Under the pieces are notes generated by a model. That model did no database searches, was not told where the DNA came from, and saw nothing but the letters and a program-made list of their open reading frames with translations. From positions 1 through 64,000 of the forward strand of contig NZ_SRSO01000015.1 in assembly GCF_004791695.1 (NCBI RefSeq): a DNA stretch of 64,000 nt. The letters run 5' to 3'. Shown here one piece after another: positions 24,899 to 34,743 of this stretch. This DNA is from Flavivirga rizhaonensis. GTDB taxonomy: Bacteria; Bacteroidota; Bacteroidia; Flavobacteriales; Flavobacteriaceae. The position numbers and the translations under genes were made by a program. Position 1 is the stretch's first letter; every line of letters starts with the position of its first letter.

Positions 24899-26497
24899 TT
24901 AACCCTGAAAGTTCTTTATATCTGCAAACAAGTGCCTAGATTTCATTTTTAATATGGCAGTTGCACATAATACTCCTGAAAGCATAGCTCCAGAAACACC
25001 AACCAAAGTAATGTCTTGCCCAACCAATTTCAACCCTTTTATTTTAGTTTTTGGCCTTAAAAAAGGAAGTTTAAATCTTTCAGGTGTATGCTCTAAGCCA
25101 TATATTTCACCATGTTTATAGTTTGAAAAATGTTTCGTAGAAAGCGGTGTGGAAACTTCGGTTTCTATAACATGACCTTTAAGTTGCGGAAATAAATGAT
25201 AAAGTCTATTAAGCATAGTAGTCTCAAAATCCGCTTTTAGTTTTTTGTAAGCTAATTCCCGTTTCATCCATGGCTGGTTTTCATATTCAGAAAACCAATT
25301 ATAATGACCTACAGACATAGCTTGAATGGTCGATTTTTGACCATTCTTAATATCCCATTCGGGGTCTTTCGCAGATGGAAATGAAATATATGCAAAATTA
25401 TTGGGGGCTTCTGAAAGTGTTGCTTTCTCAATTAATTCATCCGTATTTTCATGTGCATAATACCAAACATTGTGCTTGGGTAAATTTAAACCTGCACTAG
25501 ATTTATTTAACCCAATGTACAAACACATATGACCAGTCGCAGGTTTTACATCTTTTATGTCGAATTTACAATAGTGTTTTGCCTTTTCAGAAAGTAACTG
25601 ATTGAATGTATTATTTACGCCTACATTGCTAATAACACTAGTACAATTTATAACCGTATTGTCCACTTTTATTCCAGTTACTTTGTTATTCTTTGTTATA
25701 ATTTCTTGTACATCCGCATTAATAAAAACCTTGCTTCCAAGCTTATTTAAGACATCTATGGTTTTATAGCTAATTTGGTCAGCACCACCTATTGGATAAT
25801 AGCCACCTTCCATAAAATGAGAAATAACCATAGCATGTGCTCCAAAACTGCTGTATTTAGGTGAAAGCCCATAATTACCACATTGGCCACAGAGTACAGC
25901 AATTAATAATTTGTTATCTGTAAGTTCATGTAACACATCACTTGTGGTTTTTTGAGAATACTGTGCGTAGCGTTTTCTAATGATCCATCCTAAAGATTTA
26001 CTTAACCAAGGTTCAAACACTTTTTCAAAAAAGAATAGTGCACCACGCTTATTCGCTTTTTCTATTAGAGATAGATAGTTGTTAATGACTTCTTCTTCTT
26101 CGGGGAAATATTCGATAAGCTGCTTTCTGAAGTTTTCTTTACCAGCTCTAAATTCGTATTTTTTATTTCCAACATATACCACGTCATATATGTCTCCCAT
26201 AAACTCCCATTTAAGTTGTCCATCAGTAATAAAATTGAACATCCCAAGAAGGGATTCTTTTTTATCCAAATTACCAACATAGTGAACACCAACATCCCAC
26301 TGAAAACCTTGTTTTCTTTTAAAACTATGTGTAAAACCACCTGGAACATAGTGTCGTTCCAATACAGCAACTTTCTTACCTGTTTTAGCCAGCCAAGTAG
26401 CAGTAGTTAAACCACCAATGCCCGAACCTATAACAATATGATCGTAATTGGAAAAATCAATATTTGTAGAAAATGGCTCATAATTTTTTTCAGTCAT
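24899..26497 (-). CDS. CrtI-like NAD(P)/FAD oxidoreductase, flexirubin cluster
   Basis: A 532-residue flavoprotein with FAD dinucleotide motif IGSGIGGLTTATWLA (about 22-36) and LERHYVPGGFTHSF (about 47-60), and a C-terminal LVGQDITLVGVSGAMLSG, the layout of phytoene-desaturase/CrtI-like and retinol-saturase-like enzymes. It is the last gene of the leftward cluster and one of two such enzymes (with 29510-31054). In pigment clusters these are candidates for double-bond formation or ring modification of the polyene; the specific reaction is not known from sequence. It follows the AMP-ligase gene by 18 bases. Confidence 0.78.
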   Translation of the reverse strand: MTEKNYEPFSTNIDFSNYDHIVIGSGIGGLTTATWLAKTGKKVAVLERHYVPGGFTHSFKRKQGFQWDVGVHYVGNLDKKESLLGMFNFITDGQLKWEFMGDIYDVVYVGNKKYEFRAGKENFRKQLIEYFPEEEEVINNYLSLIEKANKRGALFFFEKVFEPWLSKSLGWIIRKRYAQYSQKTTSDVLHELTDNKLLIAVLCGQCGNYGLSPKYSSFGAHAMVISHFMEGGYYPIGGADQISYKTIDVLNKLGSKVFINADVQEIITKNNKVTGIKVDNTVINCTSVISNVGVNNTFNQLLSEKAKHYCKFDIKDVKPATGHMCLYIGLNKSSAGLNLPKHNVWYYAHENTDELIEKATLSEAPNNFAYISFPSAKDPEWDIKNGQKSTIQAMSVGHYNWFSEYENQPWMKRELAYKKLKADFETTMLNRLYHLFPQLKGHVIETEVSTPLSTKHFSNYKHGEIYGLEHTPERFKLPFLRPKTKIKGLKLVGQDITLVGVSGAMLSGVLCATAILKMKSRHLFADIKNFQG

Positions 26498-26515
26498 AGA
26501 AAGTTTGTTAGTATG

Positions 26516-27805
26516 CTATTTCCTTTTATCAATAACCATCATAGGCTTTCTGCTCAATTTTGGAAATTGAAGTTTTTGAATCACACTTTTATCATGAAAT
26601 TCTATTTTTGGGAGCACTCTTAATTTGGCTCTAAAGTGATCTTTAATCTCTTGCAATAGGGTGTCTGTTGGTTGAGGCGCTGAGATTTTTAAAAGAATTT
26701 CATCGGTTCCTATGTCGTTTTGATAAATTTCAATAATATAAGTGTCTATATTATTAAAATGATTTAAAACATTATGCATTGCCGGAGGGTATAAAGTGGT
26801 CCCTTTATACTTAATCATTTGTTTCTTCCTTCCAAGAACGGGACTTAGTCTAACCGTATTTCTACCGCACAGACATGTATCAGAATGAGCTCTTACTACA
26901 TCTCCAGTTTTAAATCGTAATAAAGGCATGGCTTCTACACCTAGAGACGTAATGGTTAACTCTCCAGTTTCACCTTCCTGTACGGGTTCATCCTGATCAT
27001 TTAATATTTCTATAATGATTAATTCTGGGTGATGATGACCTCCTTGTTGTTGTTCACATTCTGTAAATGCTGTATTCATTTCTGTGGAAGCATACGTTGA
27101 ATACAGTTCAATATCCCAGGTGTTTTTAATTTTTGAGGCTAGTAGGTTTAACGAAAAATCTTCATTTCTTAATGATTCGCCTATACAAATAGCGCCTTTT
27201 ATTCCTGATGCATTAATATCTATATTGTGTTGCTGAGCATATTCAATAAGTTTTAAAAGAAATGAAGGAACAACAATAATATAAGTTGGTTTAAATTTTA
27301 ATATAGAATCCCATTGTAATTCCGGAATACCATTACCAACACGAATAATACCGGCTCCAAGCTCTCGTGCTCCCAAAAAGTATGCTAATCCAGCCATGAA
27401 CCTTCTATCTATGGTAGTCATGAGTTGAATAGTATCATCTTCACTTACCCCTGCACAGGCAAAAGAAATGGCTTCGTTATATGCTAAACGTTTTAAATCG
27501 TTATCGGTTAAAGCAAATGTTACAGGTTCACCTAATGTTCCGGAGGTCGTTACATAATCAATGATTTCTTTTTTAGGGACACAAATAAAATCGTCGTTGT
27601 ACTGCTGTAAGTCGTCCTTAGATGTTGTTGGTATAGTAGTTAAGTCCTCAAGTGTGTTAATATCATTGATGTTAATATTATGTTTATTAAACATGCGTTT
27701 GTAGAAAACTGAGTGCTCGTTCAAATAAGTTAAAAGAAGTTTTAATTGATCTTCTTGAAAGCTTTTTATTTCTGATGTTGGGGCTTTTTCTATCTTAGGA
27801 ATCAT
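26516..27805 (-). CDS. PaaK-like AMP-ligase (acyl activating), flexirubin cluster
   Basis: A 429-residue member of the phenylacetate-CoA-ligase group of ANL enzymes. The phosphate-binding loop VTTSGTLGEPVTF (about 84-96) and ELTITSLGVEAMPLLRFKTG with LCGRNTVRL are typical. It likely activates 4-coumarate, made by the ammonia-lyase of the same cluster (55999-57534), as adenylate for loading on ACP or CoA and so sets the aryl starter. That assignment is inference from cluster context. Its ATG overlaps the C45-type gene's TGA (four bases). Confidence 0.82.
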   Translation of the reverse strand: MIPKIEKAPTSEIKSFQEDQLKLLLTYLNEHSVFYKRMFNKHNININDINTLEDLTTIPTTSKDDLQQYNDDFICVPKKEIIDYVTTSGTLGEPVTFALTDNDLKRLAYNEAISFACAGVSEDDTIQLMTTIDRRFMAGLAYFLGARELGAGIIRVGNGIPELQWDSILKFKPTYIIVVPSFLLKLIEYAQQHNIDINASGIKGAICIGESLRNEDFSLNLLASKIKNTWDIELYSTYASTEMNTAFTECEQQQGGHHHPELIIIEILNDQDEPVQEGETGELTITSLGVEAMPLLRFKTGDVVRAHSDTCLCGRNTVRLSPVLGRKKQMIKYKGTTLYPPAMHNVLNHFNNIDTYIIEIYQNDIGTDEILLKISAPQPTDTLLQEIKDHFRAKLRVLPKIEFHDKSVIQKLQFPKLSRKPMMVIDKRK

Positions 27806-29460
27806 AGATTCAATTTCCTTTTTAGTTTTGTAATATACAAATCAATTTCGCGTTGATCTGGCACGGTTGTGATTTCTTTAGTGTTTGCTTTTTCAAAAGC
27901 ATGTAATGCAGCGGTAAGATATCCTCTTTTATAATAGTATTTCCCTACTAAATAATAACCCTCCCAATATTCGGGATTTGTTGTTTGTATGTCTGAAATA
28001 ATTGATGGATCTATATGTTCATCATTTTTTATTGAAGATTGAATTTTAATACTTAGTTTTCTGTAATATTCATAATTTTTATAGGCATCAGAAAATTGAA
28101 AAGGATCTTTTTCGATTGTTAGTTGGGGGTTAGAAAGCCTTTTTTTTATAGGGTTGCTAAAAACATCATCTAAATTATAAGCAACAAATTCACCTAATTG
28201 ATACGGGTTTGATGATACCCAAACCAACCGTTGTTCTGGTTTAAAAACGATAGCATGATGTGCTAATAATTGATTAAGTGCTTTTTCGTTACCATAACCA
28301 ATACTTTTGTTTTGTAGACCTTCTTTATTTCGTAATATATCTACAGCAATTTGAGGTGTTATTTTAGGTTGTTGACTTAAAAGCTCTTCCATACGTTGAT
28401 AACGATATTGAGAATGACTTTCGGCTTTATGCTTTAAGTTTTTTTTATCATCTGCATAAGCTTTACTTTGAAAATGATTAGAGCAGATTAATTGATTAGA
28501 ATTGGCAACCTCATACACTCCAAAATTTTCAGGTGAAACCTCTATGGTAATTGCTTTTTTATCTTTAGCACTGCCAATTAATATAGATTCAGATACGAAA
28601 ACCTGACGTTTCTTTGCAATAGCAATCGCTTCATCAATAGTAGAGGCATACTGGAGTATTTCCCTATTTAAAATAGAAATAGGTGTTTTAGCAATTAAAG
28701 GTATTTTAGATTTTCCGGCATTTATGGTAACTGTAATACCATGTTCATTCATTCCAGAAACGACACCAATCATGCCTCCCCAGGTTACTGACATAAATTT
28801 GTATCCCTCTGTTGGATTTACAAATGCAATTATTTTTTCTTTTGCGAAATCATCACCAGCGTAGAAGTCAAAATTTCTACCTATTATTAAGCTCCCGTCG
28901 TCTGTTTTTTCTCCCCAGGCAGCAAATGAAGAGCAACCAACTAAAGCCAAATCTTGTAGCGCATGTCCAATATCGTGAGCGCCATGTAAGTATAGAACTC
29001 TTAAATAAGGGTTGGCGATGTGGTCATAACCTAATGAAGCATATTTAGAAAGCCCATATATCTCGGTTTTATATTCTTCGGGAATATGGATGTACATCTT
29101 TCTATTAAACCAAGCTAAAAATTTGCGTAATAGTGCTTGTTTTGTTTTTGAAGGTACAAAATCATTAATCTTAGATAAGAATACCTGTTCTTGATTATGA
29201 AATAACTCTTGTGTTAAGCTTCCAATAATTAAACCTCTTTCATATGGATCACCTTCCACATAAAGTTCCCATAAGCCTTGTTTGTTTTTCGTAAGAAAGT
29301 TGTCGTGTAAAACATACGTAGAATCTAAAATTTTAACTCTTTCAGGGATAGATGAATTATAGTTGCTAACATCTGGAACATCATTAAGGGATTTTGAGAT
29401 GCCGCACGATGATACTAAAAGTAGAAGCACAAAAAAGCAAAACCACTTTACTATTTTCAT
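27802..29460 (-). CDS. C45-family acyltransferase/hydrolase lipoprotein
   Basis: Start chosen at 29460 (MKIVKWF), which gives a lipoprotein signal with lipobox LVSSC; a longer start at 29475 adds five residues. After a helical region, VGCSSFAAWG (about residue 176 from this start) holds the Cys expected to become the N-terminal nucleophile of the Ntn fold, as in acyl-CoA:6-aminopenicillanic acid acyltransferase and other C45 proteins. SLIIGRNFDFYAGDD is the usual continuation. The C-terminal 100 residues are helical (TPR-like: YYLVGKYYYKRGYLTAALHA). It may form or cleave an ester or amide bond; linkage of polyene acid to dialkylresorcinol is an attractive but unproven role. Confidence 0.72.
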   Translation of the reverse strand: MKIVKWFCFFVLLLLVSSCGISKSLNDVPDVSNYNSSIPERVKILDSTYVLHDNFLTKNKQGLWELYVEGDPYERGLIIGSLTQELFHNQEQVFLSKINDFVPSKTKQALLRKFLAWFNRKMYIHIPEEYKTEIYGLSKYASLGYDHIANPYLRVLYLHGAHDIGHALQDLALVGCSSFAAWGEKTDDGSLIIGRNFDFYAGDDFAKEKIIAFVNPTEGYKFMSVTWGGMIGVVSGMNEHGITVTINAGKSKIPLIAKTPISILNREILQYASTIDEAIAIAKKRQVFVSESILIGSAKDKKAITIEVSPENFGVYEVANSNQLICSNHFQSKAYADDKKNLKHKAESHSQYRYQRMEELLSQQPKITPQIAVDILRNKEGLQNKSIGYGNEKALNQLLAHHAIVFKPEQRLVWVSSNPYQLGEFVAYNLDDVFSNPIKKRLSNPQLTIEKDPFQFSDAYKNYEYYRKLSIKIQSSIKNDEHIDPSIISDIQTTNPEYWEGYYLVGKYYYKRGYLTAALHAFEKANTKEITTVPDQREIDLYITKLKRKLNL

Positions 29461-29509
29461 CTTCTTTAGACACATATAATTGAAGTTATTTTAAGGTGTT
29501 CATTATACA

Positions 29510-31054
29510 CTATTTTTGACTTATTTCCTGTTCGTTATTGACTTTTAATATTTTATTTAATAAATAGTCTTTACCTAAAATTTCGGAACACGTTGTCACA
29601 GCACTTATTGTAACTCCTAAGATACCATGCATATTTAGACTTTGACCTGTAAACATTAAATTTTTAATTTTTGTTCTTGGTGATAAAAAAGATTGCATTG
29701 GCTTATTAACATCTTTAACATAACCATACATAGAACCTCTATTACTACCTATATAATCCCTATAAGACAGTGGTGTAGATGTGTACATCTCTTGAATGCA
29801 ATCTCTAATATTTGGAAATTTAAGCTCTAATTCTTTTATTAATTTTTCGGCTTTTTCTTCTTTAAATTGTTCATAGGTTTGACCTCTTTCATTTTTATGG
29901 GCAACAGTATTAAATGTATCTACCCAAGGTTTAAGTTCATCATAATGCATGTAGGTCATTACCGTTATATTATCTCCATAATCGTCCATATTTTTCTTAA
30001 TTGACATGGACATCATGTACCCTTCTGGCCAACTTTCCTGAGTATATTTGTGAACATCCCAAACATTATCGGGGTTTTTAAAATGATAGAAGTTTTTATT
30101 TTGGTATTTAAATGAATTTGGTTTTAAAACAATGTATAAACTAAACGCAGCAATGGTGCTTTCAATTTTATCAACTCTATTGGTGTAGGACTTTCTAAAT
30201 TTATCTTCGCCAACAAGCTTTAAAGTAAGTTTAGGTTCAATATTAGAGATAAACAAATCCCCTTTTATTTCTTTTCCGTTCGAGCAAATGGCTGAAGTGA
30301 TTTTACCATCATCAAAACCGAATTTAACAACGTCATGGTGCTTGTAAGTTTCTCCGCCGTGCTCCTTTAATCTTTTAATTAATGCTTTAGTTATTTGACT
30401 ACCTCCATTAATGCATCTATAAGCGCTTTCTATATATGAATTTATTGTTAAAGCATGCACGTAAAATGGTGTACGCTCACCATCACCAGCATATAAAAAG
30501 TTTGTTCCTGCAAGTACCGCTTGCAGTTTTTTATTATTAGTAAGCGAATTGATGTACTTTTTTGCCTGAAGCTGAAAAATAGCCATATTATCATGGTAAG
30601 GTTTGCCTTGTTTCAAGTTATACAACGGAAAACTATCACAGGTTTCCTTTAACTTGTTACAATAAGTTACTATGGCAGATTCTTCTTCAGGAAACTGTTC
30701 TATTAAAATTTCAATGAATTTTTCGTAACCTTGTGCATGCCTATATTCGATAGGATCATTATCGAAAGTAACGATATCAAACCCATTTCCGTCTAGTTTT
30801 TTAAGGGATAAATCATCTATAATGTCAATATATTTAAAATATTGATACAGGTTTTGCCCTTTGTCAAGTCCACCAATATAATGTACTCCAGTATCAAATA
30901 TGGTTTTGTTTCTCACAAAAGTTTGCAAATTACCACCATATTGGTTGTTTTTTTCAAGTACACAAACACTATAACCTTCTTTTGCTAAAATGATTGCAGA
31001 AGCCAAGCCTCCTAATCCACTTCCAACTATTACAATATCATAGTGTGCTTTCAT
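29510..31054 (-). CDS. CrtI-like NAD(P)/FAD oxidoreductase, flexirubin cluster
   Basis: A 514-residue protein with the FAD motif IVGSGLGGLASAIILA (about 8-23) and LEKNNQYGGNLQTF, and the C-terminal signature MFTGQSLNMHGILGV. Clearly related to the enzyme at 24899-26497, but not a near-identical copy. Two such genes in one cluster suggest two separate redox steps, or two chain types (aryl polyene and alkylresorcinol). It starts nine bases after the end of the MMPL fusion gene. Confidence 0.78.
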   Translation of the reverse strand: MKAHYDIVIVGSGLGGLASAIILAKEGYSVCVLEKNNQYGGNLQTFVRNKTIFDTGVHYIGGLDKGQNLYQYFKYIDIIDDLSLKKLDGNGFDIVTFDNDPIEYRHAQGYEKFIEILIEQFPEEESAIVTYCNKLKETCDSFPLYNLKQGKPYHDNMAIFQLQAKKYINSLTNNKKLQAVLAGTNFLYAGDGERTPFYVHALTINSYIESAYRCINGGSQITKALIKRLKEHGGETYKHHDVVKFGFDDGKITSAICSNGKEIKGDLFISNIEPKLTLKLVGEDKFRKSYTNRVDKIESTIAAFSLYIVLKPNSFKYQNKNFYHFKNPDNVWDVHKYTQESWPEGYMMSMSIKKNMDDYGDNITVMTYMHYDELKPWVDTFNTVAHKNERGQTYEQFKEEKAEKLIKELELKFPNIRDCIQEMYTSTPLSYRDYIGSNRGSMYGYVKDVNKPMQSFLSPRTKIKNLMFTGQSLNMHGILGVTISAVTTCSEILGKDYLLNKILKVNNEQEISQK

Positions 31055-31062
31055 CTATTTTT

Positions 31063-34000
31063 TTATCGTTTAAAAATAATAAGGTTTTCATTCTCATAAT
31101 ACGACTTAAAACCTAAATCATTAATCGTTTCAGAATATAAATTTCGACTTTCTTTTAGTAAAATTAAAAGATTAATATGGCTATTCAAGACGCTGTTTAT
31201 TTGCTCTGGAGAGATCTCGTTTGTATTGATTATTAATACGTTTGCGTAATTCTTAAGAGCTTCATCGATAGTGTTTTCAAAATTAATACGGTTATGCTTA
31301 TTTGTAATAAAACTATTTTGAAGAATCATTTTAACAGCAGTATCTTCAATATAAGAAATTATTTTTCTGTCGATAGCATCTAAAGATAACAGAAAATCTA
31401 GTTGACCATAGTCTTTTGAAAGATGAAGGATCGTATCTTTTTTATCAATCGTATTTAAAATAGCACTATAAGTCTCTTTATACGTTTTAAGGTCTTCTTT
31501 AACCGTTTTGTATAAGGCATCACCTTTATATCTATAGTCTTCTAATACTATTTCATGAAAATAAGCATCGTGTTCAATTTCCTGTCTTAAATCATTAAAT
31601 TCCTGCTTAAAATCTGCGCTTATATTTTTTGTACGTTGTTTATAACCCTCCCCAAATGATTTATTTTCAATAGGAATCCTCTCCAGTATTTTTACAGTAA
31701 GACTTCCATTTCTAATAAGGAAACTACCTTTTGGATTAACCTCCGAATTACCATGAATAAGTACTGGGATGACATCTAAATTTAATTGTTCAGCTAAGTA
31801 AAAAGCCCCTTTATGAAAGCGTTTCATTTTGTTTGTTAAAGATCTTGTCCCTTCTGGGAAAGCCATTAACGAATACCCTTGATTGACTTTTTCCTGAAGA
31901 TGAGATACCCCGTTTTCGATACCACTGGAAACAGGGTAAAATCCGGCAGCTTGAACAGCTTTACCAAAAACAGGCGAATTGTAAACCCAATCGTTCACCA
32001 AAAATATAATTTTTGGATGTAGCATACCAACAGCTAAAATGTCTAAAAAAGAGGTGTGATTCGCAATGATTATTGCAGGCTTTTCAAACGTTTCATTACT
32101 AAGGTTTATAACGTTCTTTTTTAGAAAAGGGTTTGTATATAAAACCGATTTCATATACTTTGAAACTGTTTTATGAAACCACTTCATTTTTACTTTTTTG
32201 CTCACAGGAATTATTTTCAATAGCGTAGCACTAAACAAAGAGATTAAAATTCCTCCTAATCCAAAGTATCCAAATGACAGGATAGAGTGTATTAATAGTC
32301 TTAATGTTATGGGGCGTTTTGTTTTGCTTCCAATAAAAAGCTTAAATAATGATGGCTGAATTGAGAATGAAATAATTACTGCAGATAAAATCCCAATAAT
32401 GGACACTAAAGAAATAGAATACAATGCAGGGTGCTTAGCAAATATCAAGACGCCAACCCCTAATATAGTTGTGATAACAGATAAAATAATAGATGTTTTA
32501 TGCGTCGTAAAAGCCTTCTCTCCAGTTTTATATTCGTGAAGTAAGCCATTAGTAATAAAAATACTATAGTCTATTCCTAAACCAAAAATAAACGTGGAAA
32601 TAATAATATTGAAAATATTGAATTCAATATGAAATAACCCCATCACTCCAATGGTCAATAACCAAGTTAATGCTATAGGAATACTTGTTACTAAAGTTAA
32701 TGAAAAGCTTCTGTAAAATAATAAAAGAAGCAGTAATACAACAACTAATGAATAAACAACCAGATTATTGAAGTCATTTTTTAGATTCCCTAAAAAAGTT
32801 TCATTCATTTGTCGTCTATCAATAACTAACGTTTGTGGGTTGTTTTTAAAAATATCTATTAATTCTTGTGTGTTTTCATCTTGAACTTTAACTAAAGTAG
32901 TAACCGTAATAAAATGGTCTTTTGAAGTAATATAATCTTCTTTTGAAATAGTTTTTAAAGCCTTATAATCTTCTGTTTGTAAAGGTTTAAAAACGGTGTT
33001 TAAAAGTGTATAGAATGAATGAAATGTAGTGGATTTAAAGCCAAATGTGTTACCACTTTCAATAAGGTTGTTTTTAGTGCTTGTAATAGTTTCATCATTC
33101 CAAAATGCATTCCATTTTGCAATACGTTGTTTTTGTTTTTTTTCTGAATGAATTAAGGTTCCAATAGAACTGAAATCTATAATTTGTTTTTCTGCTTTAA
33201 GCGCTTGTAGTTTTTTATAAATGTTATCATTTACTTCTAGAGCATCTTTTTCAGAATTACCATAAGCCGCCAAATACACAGATTTTGATGCTATATTAGT
33301 TAATGCATCTAAGCGCATCTGAGCTTCTTTAAGATGTTGTGGTTCGTAGTTAAGCTTTGTTAAGTCCTTATTAAAAGTAACCGTATTATAGGTGAAAAAA
33401 CTAACAACAAATGCGACTAAGAGCGTTATAATGAGTCCCTTTTTTTTATGAAAATGAAAACTGGCAAGGCTATCTATAAATGTATTTTTTTTAACTTTTT
33501 TTACAGAATCTTTATATGCCAGAGGAATAAAAAGCAAGGCAAAAACAGAAGCGCCTATAACACTTATTGCAGCAAAAATACCCAAATCCTGTAAAGCTTG
33601 CGAGTTTAAAAACAGCAAACACAAAAATGCCAAAGCAGTCGTTAAGCTGCTCATTAATAATGGTTTTGTAATCTCTTTATATAGGGCTTTTACATTGTTA
33701 TTACTTCGTATGTGTGTTAATATATGAAGCGAATAATCTAAAGTTACACCAAGTAAGACAGAGCCTATGCCTAAAGAGATTGCTGAAATTTTCACGCGAA
33801 TGAGATAAAGCAAAGCAACTGCTAATAAGCCACCGAAAAGTGTTGGGACAAATAAGATGACCGGAATGCTTATCTTTTTGTAAAAAACAATGAGAATGAC
33901 TAGTAAAATGCTCATTGCAATACCAACTGTAAATTGAATATCCTGTTTAATCTGCTTGGCATTTGCTACAGCAATTAGTACGCCTCCAAAATATTCGCTT

Positions 34001-34743
34001 TGTGCTTTGTTTTTAAATGTATTATTAAGTTGATTACTTATTTTATATAAATGTTCAGCAAATTTTGCGTTTTCGGCAGTTTCACTAGAGCCGAAAGTTG
34101 GAGTTATAAATAGTAATACATGATTTTTATCTTTACTAATCAAAAACCCATTATGAAAAATAAAATCATCACCAAAACCAAGTTGTTGTAGTTTTTTTAA
34201 AGCAATAAAAGACAAACCTAGAGGATCTTTTAAAATGCTCTCTTTGGCAATAAATCCGGAAGGTGACACTAAGGTCTTGTAATTGCTATGTGTTATAGCT
34301 TCAATGCTATCCTTTTGAATTTTGTTTTGAATGGTTGTATAATCACTTTCGTCTAAAAAAATTGGTAGATTTTTATAAACAAAATCTAAAGTTTCAAGAA
34401 TATCTTCATCTTCAATTTTTCCCTGAATTTGTTTAACATATTTACTGGACGTTATATTTATGCTGTCCATTAATTGTGATGCGTATTGCGTCATATCATC
34501 AACAGAACCATCGGATTCCTTTGCGATATTTACAATAATTTTATCGGCAAAATTTACGGTTTTTAAAACCTTTTGCGCTTCAGAGGTTTTATCATTTGAT
34601 GGAATAAGTTTAGTGATATCTTCTTCAAATTCAATTTTGGATGCTACAAATAACAACGATAAAAGCACTAGTAGGAAAACACTAAAACTTAATAGCTTTT
34701 TAGTAACAATTTTTTTATATATGTTGTAAAAAACACTATCCAT
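31063..34743 (-). CDS. MMPL/RND exporter fused to PlsC-like acyltransferase
   Basis: A 1226-residue fusion. Residues about 1-800 are an MMPL/RND-type exporter with two periplasmic loops and the paired GxxxDYS motifs in membrane helices (GVTLDYSLHI, 332-341; GLGIDYSIFI, 721-730). About 815-850 is a linker with one or two helices. About 885-1060 is a PlsC-type acyltransferase with NHTSFLD (895-901) and FPEGTRS (962-968), both catalytic motifs intact. About 1095-1226 looks like a worn class I methyltransferase-like domain (DTILHLSKDYGQLDFLLS), lacking a recognisable SAM glycine motif. Likely role: acylate and flip the pigment lipid to the periplasm (inference). Confidence 0.82.
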   Translation of the reverse strand: MDSVFYNIYKKIVTKKLLSFSVFLLVLLSLLFVASKIEFEEDITKLIPSNDKTSEAQKVLKTVNFADKIIVNIAKESDGSVDDMTQYASQLMDSINITSSKYVKQIQGKIEDEDILETLDFVYKNLPIFLDESDYTTIQNKIQKDSIEAITHSNYKTLVSPSGFIAKESILKDPLGLSFIALKKLQQLGFGDDFIFHNGFLISKDKNHVLLFITPTFGSSETAENAKFAEHLYKISNQLNNTFKNKAQSEYFGGVLIAVANAKQIKQDIQFTVGIAMSILLVILIVFYKKISIPVILFVPTLFGGLLAVALLYLIRVKISAISLGIGSVLLGVTLDYSLHILTHIRSNNNVKALYKEITKPLLMSSLTTALAFLCLLFLNSQALQDLGIFAAISVIGASVFALLFIPLAYKDSVKKVKKNTFIDSLASFHFHKKKGLIITLLVAFVVSFFTYNTVTFNKDLTKLNYEPQHLKEAQMRLDALTNIASKSVYLAAYGNSEKDALEVNDNIYKKLQALKAEKQIIDFSSIGTLIHSEKKQKQRIAKWNAFWNDETITSTKNNLIESGNTFGFKSTTFHSFYTLLNTVFKPLQTEDYKALKTISKEDYITSKDHFITVTTLVKVQDENTQELIDIFKNNPQTLVIDRRQMNETFLGNLKNDFNNLVVYSLVVVLLLLLLFYRSFSLTLVTSIPIALTWLLTIGVMGLFHIEFNIFNIIISTFIFGLGIDYSIFITNGLLHEYKTGEKAFTTHKTSIILSVITTILGVGVLIFAKHPALYSISLVSIIGILSAVIISFSIQPSLFKLFIGSKTKRPITLRLLIHSILSFGYFGLGGILISLFSATLLKIIPVSKKVKMKWFHKTVSKYMKSVLYTNPFLKKNVINLSNETFEKPAIIIANHTSFLDILAVGMLHPKIIFLVNDWVYNSPVFGKAVQAAGFYPVSSGIENGVSHLQEKVNQGYSLMAFPEGTRSLTNKMKRFHKGAFYLAEQLNLDVIPVLIHGNSEVNPKGSFLIRNGSLTVKILERIPIENKSFGEGYKQRTKNISADFKQEFNDLRQEIEHDAYFHEIVLEDYRYKGDALYKTVKEDLKTYKETYSAILNTIDKKDTILHLSKDYGQLDFLLSLDAIDRKIISYIEDTAVKMILQNSFITNKHNRINFENTIDEALKNYANVLIINTNEISPEQINSVLNSHINLLILLKESRNLYSETINDLGFKSYYENENLIIFKR

